Shown here: positions 1 to 7,665 of the stretch, piece by piece | Layout of the letters: each line of letters starts with the position of its first letter | How positions within the stretch are numbered: the stretch's first letter is position 1 | Assembly: GCA_964195515.1 (NCBI GenBank) | Contig: CAXMQO010000052.1 | Coordinates: forward strand, 1-10,656 | Length of the DNA: 10,656 nt | DNA from: JAHEEL01 sp964195515 | GTDB lineage: Bacteria; Actinomycetota; Acidimicrobiia; Spongiisociales; UBA5794 | Direction: 5' to 3' | Made by a program: the position numbers and the translations under genes | Notes under the pieces: generated by a model | What the model was told of the DNA's origin: nothing | The model's input: the letters and a program-made list of their open reading frames with translations, nothing else | Databases searched by the model: none

Positions 1-200
1 GTCACCTCGTCCGGTCGGAAGGCGTTGACCATCGGCAACGGATGTGACGTCGGCTCGACCCCGTCGGTCGGCAACGCCTGGACCCGCTCCGCGTGTTCCA
101 GGATGTGAACGAGTTGCTCGCTGTACATAGCCATCTCGTCGGCGGTCAACGCGATCCGCGCAAGGTGCGCGACCCGTTCAATGTCAATCTCAACAGGCAT
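1..200 (-). CDS. gatC: Asp/Glu-tRNA(Asn/Gln) amidotransferase subunit C, partial (C-terminus cut by window edge)
   Basis: Reading the minus strand from the ATG at 200-198 gives 66 residues beginning MPVEIDIERVAHLARIALT, continuing with the helical stretch SEQLVHILEHAERVQALPTD and then GVEPTSHPLPMVNAFRPDEV. This order (amphipathic N-terminal helix, a second helix ending in L..D, then V.PTSHP and an R.DEV motif) is characteristic of GatC, normally about 95-100 residues, so roughly the last third is missing to the left. GatC is the small subunit that stabilises GatA in the GatCAB complex, which converts mischarged Glu-tRNA(Gln) or Asp-tRNA(Asn) to Gln-tRNA or Asn-tRNA in the cytoplasm. gatA would be expected next on this strand, outside the window. 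There is no SD sequence; a TACCAT hexamer ends 7 nt before the ATG, suggesting a leaderless transcript. The gene diverges from the membrane protein gene at 419. Confidence 0.95.
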   Translation of the reverse strand, partial: MPVEIDIERVAHLARIALTADEMAMYSEQLVHILEHAERVQALPTDGVEPTSHPLPMVNAFRPDEV

Positions 201-207
201 GCAGCTG

Positions 208-213
208 ATGGTA
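208..213 (-). promoter_or_regulatory. Probable -10 box (TACCAT) of a leaderless gatC promoter
   Basis: On the minus strand TACCAT is followed by 7 nt (CAGCTGC) and then the gatC ATG. A TANNNT -10 element at this spacing would place transcription initiation at or within a base or so of the start codon. No SD motif is visible, and no good -35 TTGACA-like hexamer is seen 16-18 nt upstream, so the call rests on the -10 and its spacing. Confidence 0.5.
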
Positions 214-282
214 CCGGTTCCCCAGCCGCTGGCTCACTCGTCCCCAGTCGAGAGAAACACGGTTCCACAAGGAGCGAATCGT

Positions 283-334
283 GGTACTCGGTATTCGGCT
301 GTCCTCTGTCCGCTGTCTGCTGTCGGCTGTCGGC
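283..334 (+). repeat. Tandem 7-bp degenerate repeat (seven units, mostly NNCTGTC)
   Basis: Seven consecutive heptamers run from 283 to 331: GGTACTC, GGTATTC, GGCTGTC, CTCTGTC, CGCTGTC, TGCTGTC and GGCTGTC, followed by a partial GGC. The last five share CTGTC. The last three and a half units also form the left arm of the hairpin at 312-374. The heptamer period does not preserve a codon frame, and the tract lies upstream of the likely start of the gene at 419, so it is treated as non-coding. Confidence 0.75.
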
Positions 335-374
335 AAGGCATCCCATATCTTGCTGGCAGCCGGCAGCCGGCAGC
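312..374 (+). repeat. 26-bp-stem hairpin built from heptamer repeats
   Basis: The left arm is 312-337 and the right arm 349-374, separated by an 11-nt loop (GCATCCCATAT). Of 26 opposed positions, 21 are Watson-Crick; in a plus-strand RNA four of the remaining five would be G-U pairs and one U-C. The right arm carries GCCGGCAGCCGGCAGC; the left arm has the related GCTGTCGG units. The loop-proximal CAAG/CTTG pairing is perfect. Immediately downstream, CTCCGCTA is repeated twice (383-398). The hairpin sits 33 nt upstream of the -10 box of the gene at 419. It may be an interspersed repeat or a regulatory structure; no function can be assigned. Confidence 0.7.
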
Positions 375-406
375 TCCAGGCTCTCCGCTACTCCGCTACT
401 CATCCA

Positions 407-412
407 TACCCT
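407..412 (+). promoter_or_regulatory. Probable -10 box (TACCCT) of a leaderless promoter for the YczE-like gene
   Basis: TACCCT is followed by exactly 6 nt (GTCCCC) and then the ATG at 419, which would place the transcription start at the A of the start codon. There is no SD sequence. This supports choosing the ATG at 419 rather than the longer frame from 281. Confidence 0.5.
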
Positions 413-418
413 GTCCCC

Positions 419-1042
419 ATGCTCCCGCTGCCTCCTCTCCACGAACTCGGACCGCGCCTCGCGCGGCTCATGTTCGGGTTGGTGCTCTTCGGCATTGGCT
501 TGGCGTTGATGGTCGTCGCCGATCTCGGCCTCTCTCCGTGGGACGTCCTCCACCAGGGAATCTCCATCCACACCGGGATCCCGATCGGAACGATGGTCAT
601 TATCACCGGGTTCGCCGTCCTCCTGATGTGGATTCCGCTCAAGGAACGCATCGGCATCGGGACCATCGCGAACGCAATCGTGATCGGACTCGTCCTCGAC
701 GGAATGCTCCTCATCCTCCCCGAAACCCTCGATCACATCGCTCTCCGATGGATTGCGATGCTCGGCGGCGTGGTGATCGTTGCGATCGGCTCAGGGTTCT
801 ACATCGGCGCGGGCCTCGGCCCCGGCCCACGCGACGGTCTGATGACGGGGCTGGCTCGCCGAGGTATCCCGATCGCCTGGGCCCGTGCCGGAATCGAGAT
901 TACGGTGCTCATCGCGGGATGGCTCCTCGGTGGCACGGTCGGCGTCGGCACGGTGGTATTCGCATTCGGAATGGGACCGCTGGTGCAGTTCTTCCTCGAG
1001 CGACTCTCTGTAATCCCGACCATCACTCCGGTCAGCGAGTGA
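419..1042 (+). CDS. YczE/YitT-like integral membrane protein
   Basis: 207 residues from the ATG at 419. The frame is open back to an ATG at 281, but the extra residues are translated from the 7-bp repeats and hairpin and look non-genuine, whereas the ATG at 419 has a well-placed TACCCT box. About five hydrophobic segments can be seen (roughly residues 17-35, 56-73, 80-100, 110-130 and 159-181). The protein has an internal two-fold similarity: ADLGLSPWDVLHQGI near residue 34 and AGLGPGPRDGLMTGL near residue 131, each followed by a GIPI segment. This LG-x-x-P/D-x-L layout is typical of the YczE/YyaS/YitT family of bacterial membrane proteins, whose substrate or role is not established. The GA-x-LGPGPRDGLM half is the most diagnostic part. 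The stop lies inside the end of the convergent permease gene (11-bp overlap). Family assignment is from memory of motifs; the function is unknown. Confidence 0.82.
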   Translation: MLPLPPLHELGPRLARLMFGLVLFGIGLALMVVADLGLSPWDVLHQGISIHTGIPIGTMVIITGFAVLLMWIPLKERIGIGTIANAIVIGLVLDGMLLILPETLDHIALRWIAMLGGVVIVAIGSGFYIGAGLGPGPRDGLMTGLARRGIPIAWARAGIEITVLIAGWLLGGTVGVGTVVFAFGMGPLVQFFLERLSVIPTITPVSE

Positions 1043-2183
1043 GTCTCCTGCGGAACACCGCGGACGACAGGGCCACCAGCGCTAGCCCATAGGCGGTCAG
1101 CACCGCGAGTTCCGTCGCAATGTCGGCAACGCCGCCGCTGTGCCGGATCAGCGTCGCGAACGCGTCGTTCCCCCAAGCGTGAGGGGTGAAGTGAGCGATC
1201 GTCACCATCGTGTCGGGGAAGATCTCGAGCGGCACCATCGATCCGCCGAGGGCTGCCAGCATCAATGCCCCAAAGATGGCGACCCCCCCTGCCTGCTGCT
1301 CGTTCGAGAATGCCGATCCGATCAGCATCCCGGCCCCCGTTCCTGTCAGTGCAAATGCCGTCACGACGAGGATGGCAGCCACCGGGTCGCCCCACTCCAC
1401 GTCGAACAGCACTCCTGCTGCGACGACGATGAAGACGCCTTGGAGCATCACGACGAGGAAGCGTCCCAGGGTCTCTCCGCCGATGATCGTGCCTACCGTC
1501 GTGGGCGTTGAGAGCATGCGGTGGGAGACGCCGAGCCGGCGCGACTGGATGAGTGCCGTCGATGAGGTAAGGGCGGTGAGGAACATGAAGAGGAGCAACT
1601 GTTGCGCCGCGCCGAGGTCGACCTGCCCGCCGTTCCCACTGCTCGCTTCGCCCTCGACTTCGGTACCGATGGTGGCGATCGATCTCTGGACCAACCGGGC
1701 GGTCTCGAGTGCCGTTGCCGGGTCGGTGCCGGTCGTTTCGGCAGCGAATCGTGTGGCTCGGATCACCGCCGCCTGCTCTGCGATCGCCGCCTCGACCACG
1801 GAACGAACGTCGAAACCCCCACCGCTCGGCGTCGAGTAGTACGTGATCTCGACGGCATCTCCGTTGAGAAGGCCGTCGCGGTAGCCGTCCGGTATCACAA
1901 TCACAGCATCGAGGTCGTTGCGCCGAAGCCGAGCCCGCGCCGCCTCCACGTCGTCAACGTCGATCGTCTCGAACGAGGTCGACGATGAGATGCGATCAGC
2001 GATCTCGCCGGCAAGGTCATCACCGTCGGGGGTGATCAGCGCCACCCGTGATGTGAACCCGGTTCCGAACACAAGCCCGAAGACGAGGATGAGCACGATC
2101 GGAAGGACGAAGATGAAGAAGATATTGGTCCGGTCCCGGAAGAGACGGCGGAGGCTGTTCGAGGCGATCGTGAGGGCTTTCAT
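1032..2183 (-). CDS. ABC-2 type transporter permease, second subunit
   Basis: 383 residues from the ATG at 2183. One N-terminal membrane segment (about 21-41, preceded by the basic amphipathic stretch LRRLFRDRTN) is followed by a soluble, probably extracytoplasmic domain (about 42-190), then five more hydrophobic segments (about 194-213, 239-261, 268-291, 300-318 and 359-376) and a basic tail FRRRLTR. This topology, the QSRRLGVSHRMLSTP cytoplasmic loop after the second segment, and the FTPHAW motif before the last are typical of ABC-2 (ABC2_membrane_3-like) exporter permeases. The start overlaps the stop of the preceding permease by 4 bp (ATGA), so translational coupling is expected. It probably pairs with that permease as a heterodimer energised by the ATPase encoded upstream. 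The gene ends the unit and overlaps the convergent membrane protein gene by 11 bp. Substrate unknown; such systems export drugs, lipids or Na+. Confidence 0.93.
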   Translation of the reverse strand: MKALTIASNSLRRLFRDRTNIFFIFVLPIVLILVFGLVFGTGFTSRVALITPDGDDLAGEIADRISSSTSFETIDVDDVEAARARLRRNDLDAVIVIPDGYRDGLLNGDAVEITYYSTPSGGGFDVRSVVEAAIAEQAAVIRATRFAAETTGTDPATALETARLVQRSIATIGTEVEGEASSGNGGQVDLGAAQQLLLFMFLTALTSSTALIQSRRLGVSHRMLSTPTTVGTIIGGETLGRFLVVMLQGVFIVVAAGVLFDVEWGDPVAAILVVTAFALTGTGAGMLIGSAFSNEQQAGGVAIFGALMLAALGGSMVPLEIFPDTMVTIAHFTPHAWGNDAFATLIRHSGGVADIATELAVLTAYGLALVALSSAVFRRRLTR

Positions 2184-3348
2184 TCGTGCCTGACCAGATC
2201 GCGGGCACGGAGCAGTCCGATCGACCCGAGGATGATCGCAAAAGCCAGGATCGCGCCGAGCGCCGGGAGGATGTCAACGATCCCCTCCCCCGCCGACGAA
2301 CGCTGGAATCCGTCCATCAGCCAGAAGTGCGGTGTCACTCGACTGATCGCGGAGAACGCCCCGGAGACCCGTGACACCGGGAAGAACGTGCCACCGAGCA
2401 CGCCGAATACAACGACCACGAACGCAGTGACAGCTCCCGCTTGTTCGGCGGTTCTGGTGAAGGTCGCGATCGCGGCGGTGAGCCCCATGGCTGCCGTGAC
2501 ACCGGCGGCAATGAGGATCATGACGATCAGCGATCCACCCCACTCTGCCCCCATGAGCAACGTCGTGGAGAGCCACAAGACAACGGTGCTCGCGACACCC
2601 ACCAGGAATGAGGCGAGCAGTTTTCCGACGAGGATCGACTGCTTCGAGATTGGGGCGACCAGCAGGCGGGGCATCGTCCCGTTCTCGCGCTCGTCGATGA
2701 TGCTGAGCACGCCGAATTGGACGGTGAAGAACATGAAGAAGACGGCGATCCCTGTGGCGAAGAAGGTAGAGAAATCGAAGCCACGCCCCTCGGTCTGTGC
2801 GTCCGCGAGCGAGATCGGCGGCGTCACTCCCTGAGCTTCTGCGACGAGTTCTACGGAATCGTCGGCGCCCAACGCAAGCGCGGTGGCGACCGAGAGTCGG
2901 ACGGTGTTGACCTCCGATGCGAATCCGTCGGCGAGCGCCGCGCCAACCTGCGAACCGATCGGCTGGTCCGGATCTACGACCACAACGATCGCCGCCTCCT
3001 CGTTCGCGGCCACGGACTCCGACAAGCCGTCATGCAACAGATAGGCCGTTGAGACACGGTGATCGTCGACAAACGCCCGGGCCTCCGCCGCCGTGGCGAC
3101 GTCAGTGACGACTACGAATCCCTCTCGTTCGACACCGGCGAGCATCTCGCCGAATCCGGCCGCGATGGGACCGCCGTCGGCATCGTGGACCACAACCTCG
3201 GTGCTGAATGACTGCTCGGTCACTGGTCCGAGCGTCAGGTTCATGACGAACGCGAGGCCGAGAGGAACGACAACGGCGAGTATGATCGCCGATCGGTCGC
3301 GGAACCGCTCCTTCAGGTCCTTCGCCGTGATCGTGAACGCGGCCCCTG

Positions 3349-3352
<4 letters not shown>
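2180..3352 (-). CDS. ABC-2 type transporter permease, first subunit
   Basis: 390 residues from a GTG at 3352, whose GTGA overlaps the TGA stop of the ATPase gene. Layout: an amphipathic N-terminus with KDLKERFRDR, membrane segment about 22-42, a large extracytoplasmic domain (about 43-193), then segments near 196-218, 241-263, 271-296, 303-324 and 360-381. The loop IIDERENGTMPRLLVAPISK after the second segment carries the E-x-GT-x-x-x-L-x-x-P signature of ABC-2 permeases that contacts the ATPase, and VTPHFWLMDGFQ is the usual motif before the last helix. It differs substantially from the downstream permease in sequence, so the complex is probably a heterodimer of two related subunits. Function: membrane channel of an efflux system of unknown substrate. 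Confidence 0.93.
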
Positions 3353-4287
<935 letters not shown>

Positions 4288-4293
4288 CAGCAA

Positions 4294-4313
4294 CCCCTCT
4301 TCCTCTTCCTCTC
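4294..4313 (-). promoter_or_regulatory. Extended purine-only SD region before the ABC ATPase gene
   Basis: On the minus strand this is a 20-nt run of only G and A, with two GAGGAA units and ending AGAGGGG, six bases from the GTG start at 4287. It offers several overlapping SD matches, so it both supports strong initiation and leaves the choice between the GTG (4287) and TTG (4293) starts to spacing. It contrasts with the first-of-unit genes in the window, which have no SD. Confidence 0.65.
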
Positions 4314-4339
4314 ACCGAAGACGTTACTGAACGCCGACA

Positions 4340-4349
4340 GGACCGGTCC
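4340..4349. promoter_or_regulatory. Perfect 10-bp palindrome GGACCGGTCC in the dapE-ABC gap
   Basis: A perfect dyad lies in the 74-bp space between the dapE stop and the ABC ATPase start. It could be an operator or part of a weak hairpin, but there is no T-tract making it an intrinsic terminator, and a single short palindrome may be chance in GC-rich DNA. Confidence 0.2.
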
Positions 4350-4361
4350 CGGTTTCCTCCG

Positions 4362-5402
4362 TCACGTCGTCAGGAATTCCCGCAGCACGTCGAAGACGAT
4401 CCCGAGGTTCTCGGTTGGCAACGACTCCGTCACCTGGTGGGCTTGGGCGACTTCGCCGGGACCGTAGTTGACGGCCGGGATGCCGCGCCCGGTGAGACGG
4501 GCAACGTCGGTCCATCCCTGCTTCGCGGTCTTCGCTCCACCCACGAGTTCTTCGAGTCGGTCGAGGTGTGGATTCCCTTCGGGGATCGTTCCGGCCGAGG
4601 CCCGATCCGTGATCAGGATCTCGTCGGCTGCGGAAGCGACGTCTCGGAGCCGAACCTCGGCCTCCTCCAGGTCGTAGATCGGTGGGAAGCGGTAGTTGAG
4701 GTTGAGCGTGAAACGGGATGGCAGCACGTTGTTGGCGATCCCTCCTGATGCCTTCGTCACTGAGAAGACCTCCCGGTACTCGAGACCGGCGATCTCGGTT
4801 GACTTAGGACGGCGGTTGTGCATCTCGGCGAGCCAACCACCGGCTTTCGTCACCGCGTTCTCCCCGAGCCACGGCCGAGCGCTGTGGGCAGCGTGGCCGT
4901 TGAAGACGATGTCGGCGTTCATCGCGCCGTTGCAGCCCAATTCGAGGTTGAGATCGGTCGGTTCGAGAACGATCGAGAATTCGGCGTCGGCGAGCCAGGG
5001 CACCGCGTCGAGGACGTCCTCGAGCCCGTTCTCGGCCGAAGGACCTTCTTCTTTGTCATAGAAGACGCCGACCACGTCGTATGGGCCTTCGATGACGTCG
5101 GGAGTTTCGAGTAGGTGCACCATCACGGCGATGCCGGCCTTCATGTCGGAAGCCCCGAGTCCGTAGATGCGTTCGCCGTGAACACTGGCCGTCCCGTTGT
5201 CTTGTTCGGGGACGGTGTCGGTGTGTCCATACAGGACGATGATCGGCTTGCCGGTGGGTTCACCGACGACGAGACCATTGCCGAGCCGTTTGACAGATCG
5301 AACCGCCGCGAGACGGAACTCGATCGCAGTAGTGATCTCTTCCTCGTCCCCTATGACCGATGGAATGTTGATGAGCTCGACGAGCGTTTCGTCGAGGCTC
5401 AT
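4362..5402 (-). CDS. dapE: Succinyl-diaminopimelate desuccinylase (actinobacterial type)
   Basis: 346 residues from the ATG at 5402. It is an M20-family di-zinc amidohydrolase: YGHTDTVP gives metal ligand H60 and D62, GLGASDMKAG gives the bridging D86, YDKEEG gives the general base/ligand pair E118-E119, LEPTD gives E147, and AHQVTE near the C-terminus gives H322. The dimerisation-domain motif NGHAAHSARPWLGENA (about 168-183) and WTDVARLTGRGIPAVNYGPG closely resemble mycobacterial/corynebacterial DapE. It hydrolyses N-succinyl-LL-diaminopimelate to succinate and LL-diaminopimelate. Its ATGA start overlaps the dapD stop, so the two are translationally coupled; with dapC nearby the succinylase branch is complete. 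Related M20 deacylases are an alternative, but the context makes DapE very likely. Confidence 0.95.
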   Translation of the reverse strand: MSLDETLVELINIPSVIGDEEEITTAIEFRLAAVRSVKRLGNGLVVGEPTGKPIIVLYGHTDTVPEQDNGTASVHGERIYGLGASDMKAGIAVMVHLLETPDVIEGPYDVVGVFYDKEEGPSAENGLEDVLDAVPWLADAEFSIVLEPTDLNLELGCNGAMNADIVFNGHAAHSARPWLGENAVTKAGGWLAEMHNRRPKSTEIAGLEYREVFSVTKASGGIANNVLPSRFTLNLNYRFPPIYDLEEAEVRLRDVASAADEILITDRASAGTIPEGNPHLDRLEELVGGAKTAKQGWTDVARLTGRGIPAVNYGPGEVAQAHQVTESLPTENLGIVFDVLREFLTT

Positions 5403-6205
5403 ACCTCCACCTCGAACGTCCGGAGCGCGTCGTTCAACGATGTCTTCTGATCGGTCGTCTCCGACCGATAGCCGATCAAGAGCGGTGCCTGCAGGTGGTA
5501 GGTGCCTGCCGGAAACTCCTTTGCCCTGGCTCCGGGAACTACGATCGCGTTGGCCGGGACCCTTCCCCTGATCTCGATCGGCTCGCTACCGGTGACGTCG
5601 ATGATCGGTATCGACGCGGACAACGTCGTGTTGGCGCCGAGGACTGCGCCGGCTTCGACGATGACGCCCTCGACGACGATCGAGCGACTCCCGATGAACG
5701 CCCCGTCTTCAATGATGACGGGGCGTGCGCCGGCAGGTTCGAGCACACCGCCGATTCCGACTCCGCCGGAGAGGTGGACGTCACGCCCGATCTGTGCGCA
5801 CGAGCCAACGGTCGCCCAGGTGTCGACCATGGTGCCGGATCCCACGTAGGCGCCGATGTTCACATAACCCGGCATCACGACGACACCCGGTTCGCAGAAG
5901 GCTCCGTATCGCACGGTGCCGGGCGGTACGACACGGATACCGGCTTCGTGCAGGCCGGTCTTGGTCGGGATCTTGTCGTGGTACTCGAACGGCCCAGCCT
6001 TCATTGTCCGTACCTCGGTGATGCGAAAGTAGAGCATGATCGCTTCCTTCACCCACGCATTCACAACCCAGTCACCGCTGATCTTCTCGGCGACGCGAAT
6101 CTCTCCCGCGTCGAGCGTCGCGATGGTTCGGTGGATCGCATCGGTCGCCTCGGAGAGGAGGGAGAGGTCGGCGTAGGCCGCTTCGATAAGTTCTCGGTCT
6201 TTCAT
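5399..6205 (-). CDS. dapD: 2,3,4,5-tetrahydropyridine-2,6-dicarboxylate N-succinyltransferase (proteobacterial type)
   Basis: 268 residues from the ATG at 6205. The frame continues to an ATG at 6256, but those 17 residues (Arg-rich) are unlike the family and the ATG at 6205 has a TAGAAT box 7 nt upstream. The N-terminal part includes AGEIRVAEKISGDWVVNAWVKEA (about 33-55) and RVVPPGTVRYGAF (91-103). The left-handed beta-helix core has MPGYVNIGAYV, SGTMVDTWATVGSCAQIG (123-140) and VHLSGGVGIGGVLEP (143-157), nearly identical to the signature of E. coli DapD. The enzyme uses succinyl-CoA to convert tetrahydrodipicolinate to N-succinyl-2-amino-6-oxopimelate in the cytoplasm. The length (E. coli-like, about 270) and N-terminus differ from the longer, divergent mycobacterial DapD. 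It leads the dapD-dapE-ABC unit. Confidence 0.96.
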   Translation of the reverse strand: MKDRELIEAAYADLSLLSEATDAIHRTIATLDAGEIRVAEKISGDWVVNAWVKEAIMLYFRITEVRTMKAGPFEYHDKIPTKTGLHEAGIRVVPPGTVRYGAFCEPGVVVMPGYVNIGAYVGSGTMVDTWATVGSCAQIGRDVHLSGGVGIGGVLEPAGARPVIIEDGAFIGSRSIVVEGVIVEAGAVLGANTTLSASIPIIDVTGSEPIEIRGRVPANAIVVPGARAKEFPAGTYHLQAPLLIGYRSETTDQKTSLNDALRTFEVEV

Positions 6206-6212
6206 GCGGGGG

Positions 6213-6218
6213 ATTCTA
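6213..6218 (-). promoter_or_regulatory. Probable -10 box (TAGAAT) of a leaderless dapD promoter
   Basis: TAGAAT differs from TATAAT at one position and ends 7 nt (CCCCCGC) before the dapD ATG at 6205, with no SD in between. Transcription would begin within a base or so of the start codon. No convincing -35 is visible 17 nt upstream. This is the strongest -10 match in the window and supports both the start choice and separate transcription of dapDE from dapC. Confidence 0.6.
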
Positions 6219-6256
6219 CGCCGATGTGCTCTTCGAACCCTGGGCTCGCAGAGCAC

Positions 6257-6424
6257 CTAGGAGTGCGCTGAGTAATGCCGTTGCCCAAGTCGGCGGTCAG
6301 GCGCGCCAGGCGCAAGGATGAGGTTTCGTCACACCTTGTGTCGGAATGACGGAGCCGAAGCCACAGCGCGTGGTGATGCCTGGTCGTCGAGATGGGCGAC
6401 ATGTATTGCTCAGCGTGCTCCTAG
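6257..6424. repeat. 168-bp near-palindromic element (MITE-like or structured RNA) between dapC and dapD
   Basis: The two ends are inverted copies: 6257-6278 (starting CTAGGAGTGCGCTGAG) and 6403-6424 (ending CTCAGCGTGCTCCTAG) match at 18 of 22 positions, and the similarity continues inward for about 25 more bases (6280-6304 against 6376-6401) with one bulge. Eight of the ten substitutions between arms are transitions, and all eight would be G-U pairs in a plus-strand transcript. The middle contains a small nested hairpin, CGTC-ACAC-CTT-GTGT-CGGAAT-GACG (6327-6351). The right end overlaps the dapC stop codon (TAG inside CTAG) and the left end lies about 50 bp upstream of the dapD ATG. No ORF of note lies inside. 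Possibilities are a non-autonomous mobile element, a palindromic interspersed repeat, or a terminator/attenuator for dapC; the sequence alone does not decide. Confidence 0.75.
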
Positions 6425-7572
6425 CCGAGAAGGGAACGGAGCGTGTCGGCGGCGACGGCACACTCCTCGACCGTCGGGACGAGCGCCAGGCGAATGAACC
6501 CCTCACCCCCGGGACCGAAGAAACGGCCGGGAGACACGACGATTCCCTCCTCCAGGAGCCGGTCGGTGAATGCCATGTCGTCGTCCACCCGAATCCAGAG
6601 ATACAGGCCGGCGTGCGACGCGACCGTCTCATATCCAAGATCGTCGAATGCTGCGCGCAGGACTCGACGCTTCTCCGTGAAGATCGCTCGCCGCTCGTTC
6701 GCGTGATCATCATCGCTCCAGGCAGCGATGGCCGCCCCCTGAACGAACTCCGGAGATGCGGTCCCCGTCGTGGCTCGCAGCGCCTTCAAGGCGGCGATGG
6801 CTTCGGGATCGCCAACGATGGCGCCTGATCGATAGCCCGTCATCCCCGATCGTTTCGAAAGACTCAGATAGGAGAGAGCGCCGGGGCTACCGTCGCCGGC
6901 GACCTGGAGGATCGACATCGGTCCGTCGGGGAAGAACTCCTCCTCGTAGATGTCCGCGTAACACTCATCTGACAGCAGCAACGCGTCGGCGTCGACGGCT
7001 CGCACGTAGAGGCCCGCGATGTCCTGGAGCGTTGATACGGATCCGGCCGGGTTGTGAGGAGAGCACGTCCAGACGAGACGGGATCGATCCCATGCCTCAT
7101 CCGGGATCTGCTCGGACCGGAGCACGAAGTCGCCGGAGAGTTCGATCGGGAACAGCTTCGCCCCGGCGAACAACGAGCCTCGGTCGTAGACCGGGTAGCC
7201 GGGGGTCGGATAGATGACTCCGTCGCCGGCTTCCCGATCGATGAACGCGAACGGCGTATTGAAGATCGCTTCTTTCGCGCCGCTCGTTGGAATGACCTGT
7301 GTCTCGGGATCGACCTCGACATCGAACCGCCGACGCACATATCCGGCGATCGCCCGCCGCAACTCAATGAGGCCTGCGGCCGTTGGGTACTGGGACACGA
7401 CCGGAACAGAATTGCGAAGTGCGTCGACGATGAACGGCGGAGTTGGTTCGCGGGGATCCCCGATCGAGAAGTCGAGCACCGGGAGTCCGGCGTCGCGGCG
7501 GTCCCTGGCTCGCATCTGAATGCGGGCGATCGGATAGTCACCAAGCTCGGCGAAGGTGGGATTGAGTCGCAT
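6421..7572 (-). CDS. dapC: N-succinyldiaminopimelate aminotransferase (proteobacterial-type DapC)
   Basis: 383 residues from the ATG at 7572. A fold-type I PLP aminotransferase: LDFSIGDPREPTPPFIVDAL (about 33-52), QYPTAAGLIELRRAIA (61-76), IPTSGAKEA (substrate/PLP phosphate region, about 94-102), SPHNPAG (N174), SDECYADIY (D202, Y205), the Schiff-base lysine in SLSKRSGMTGYRSG (K240) and a C-terminal FIRLALVP containing the carboxylate-binding Arg. The opening LNPTFAELGDYP and the SIG-P-x-x-PTP pattern resemble DapC of Bordetella/proteobacteria rather than the actinobacterial DapC type. It transfers the glutamate amino group to N-succinyl-2-amino-6-oxopimelate. Being next to dapD and dapE makes DapC the best call, though ArgD or another class I/II aminotransferase cannot be fully excluded. 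The frame is open upstream to 8085, but that part is antisense to another gene. There is no clear SD; a weak GAAACT lies 6 nt before the ATG. The stop overlaps the hairpin element. Confidence 0.9.
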   Translation of the reverse strand: MRLNPTFAELGDYPIARIQMRARDRRDAGLPVLDFSIGDPREPTPPFIVDALRNSVPVVSQYPTAAGLIELRRAIAGYVRRRFDVEVDPETQVIPTSGAKEAIFNTPFAFIDREAGDGVIYPTPGYPVYDRGSLFAGAKLFPIELSGDFVLRSEQIPDEAWDRSRLVWTCSPHNPAGSVSTLQDIAGLYVRAVDADALLLSDECYADIYEEEFFPDGPMSILQVAGDGSPGALSYLSLSKRSGMTGYRSGAIVGDPEAIAALKALRATTGTASPEFVQGAAIAAWSDDDHANERRAIFTEKRRVLRAAFDDLGYETVASHAGLYLWIRVDDDMAFTDRLLEEGIVVSPGRFFGPGGEGFIRLALVPTVEECAVAADTLRSLLG

Positions 7573-7649
7573 GTCGATAGTTTCAACCGTCGCCCAACGC
7601 ACTGCAACTCCTGGTCGGAGCGCCGCGGGACGAGGAACGTTCAGTGGCC

Positions 7650-7655
7650 TACGAT
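7650..7655 (+). promoter_or_regulatory. Possible -10 box (TACGAT) upstream of the 7666 gene
   Basis: TACGAT ends 10 nt before the ATG at 7666, giving a predicted leader of only about 4 nt. No SD sequence precedes the start. The 93-bp divergent gap with dapC (7573-7665) would have to hold promoters for both directions. Confidence 0.4.
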
Positions 7656-7665
7656 CCTGCAGAAC

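Noticed and set aside
283..398. Possible CRISPR-like array
   Set aside because: The units are 7 bp and contiguous, without spacers, and no cas genes are present.
281..418. Longer N-terminus for the YczE-like protein from the ATG at 281
   Set aside because: The 46 extra residues are translated from the heptamer repeats and hairpin, and a -10 box sits 6 nt before the ATG at 419.
4288..4293. TTG start at 4293 for the ABC ATPase
   Set aside because: It touches the AGAGGGG part of the SD region; the GTG at 4287 has better spacing. Not excluded, since SD-like bases also lie further upstream.
6232..6240. GGGTTCGAA on the minus strand, resembling a tRNA T-loop
   Set aside because: No acceptor, D or anticodon stems can be built around it; it lies in the short leader between the hairpin element and dapD.
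6206..6256. Extra 17 residues at the DapD N-terminus from the ATG at 6256
   Set aside because: The stretch is Arg-rich and unlike DapD, and it would be translated through the TAGAAT promoter box.
5495..6271. Long open frames on the plus strand opposite dapD, dapE and the ABC genes
   Set aside because: High GC content keeps antisense frames open; the minus-strand products carry full enzyme motifs while these do not.
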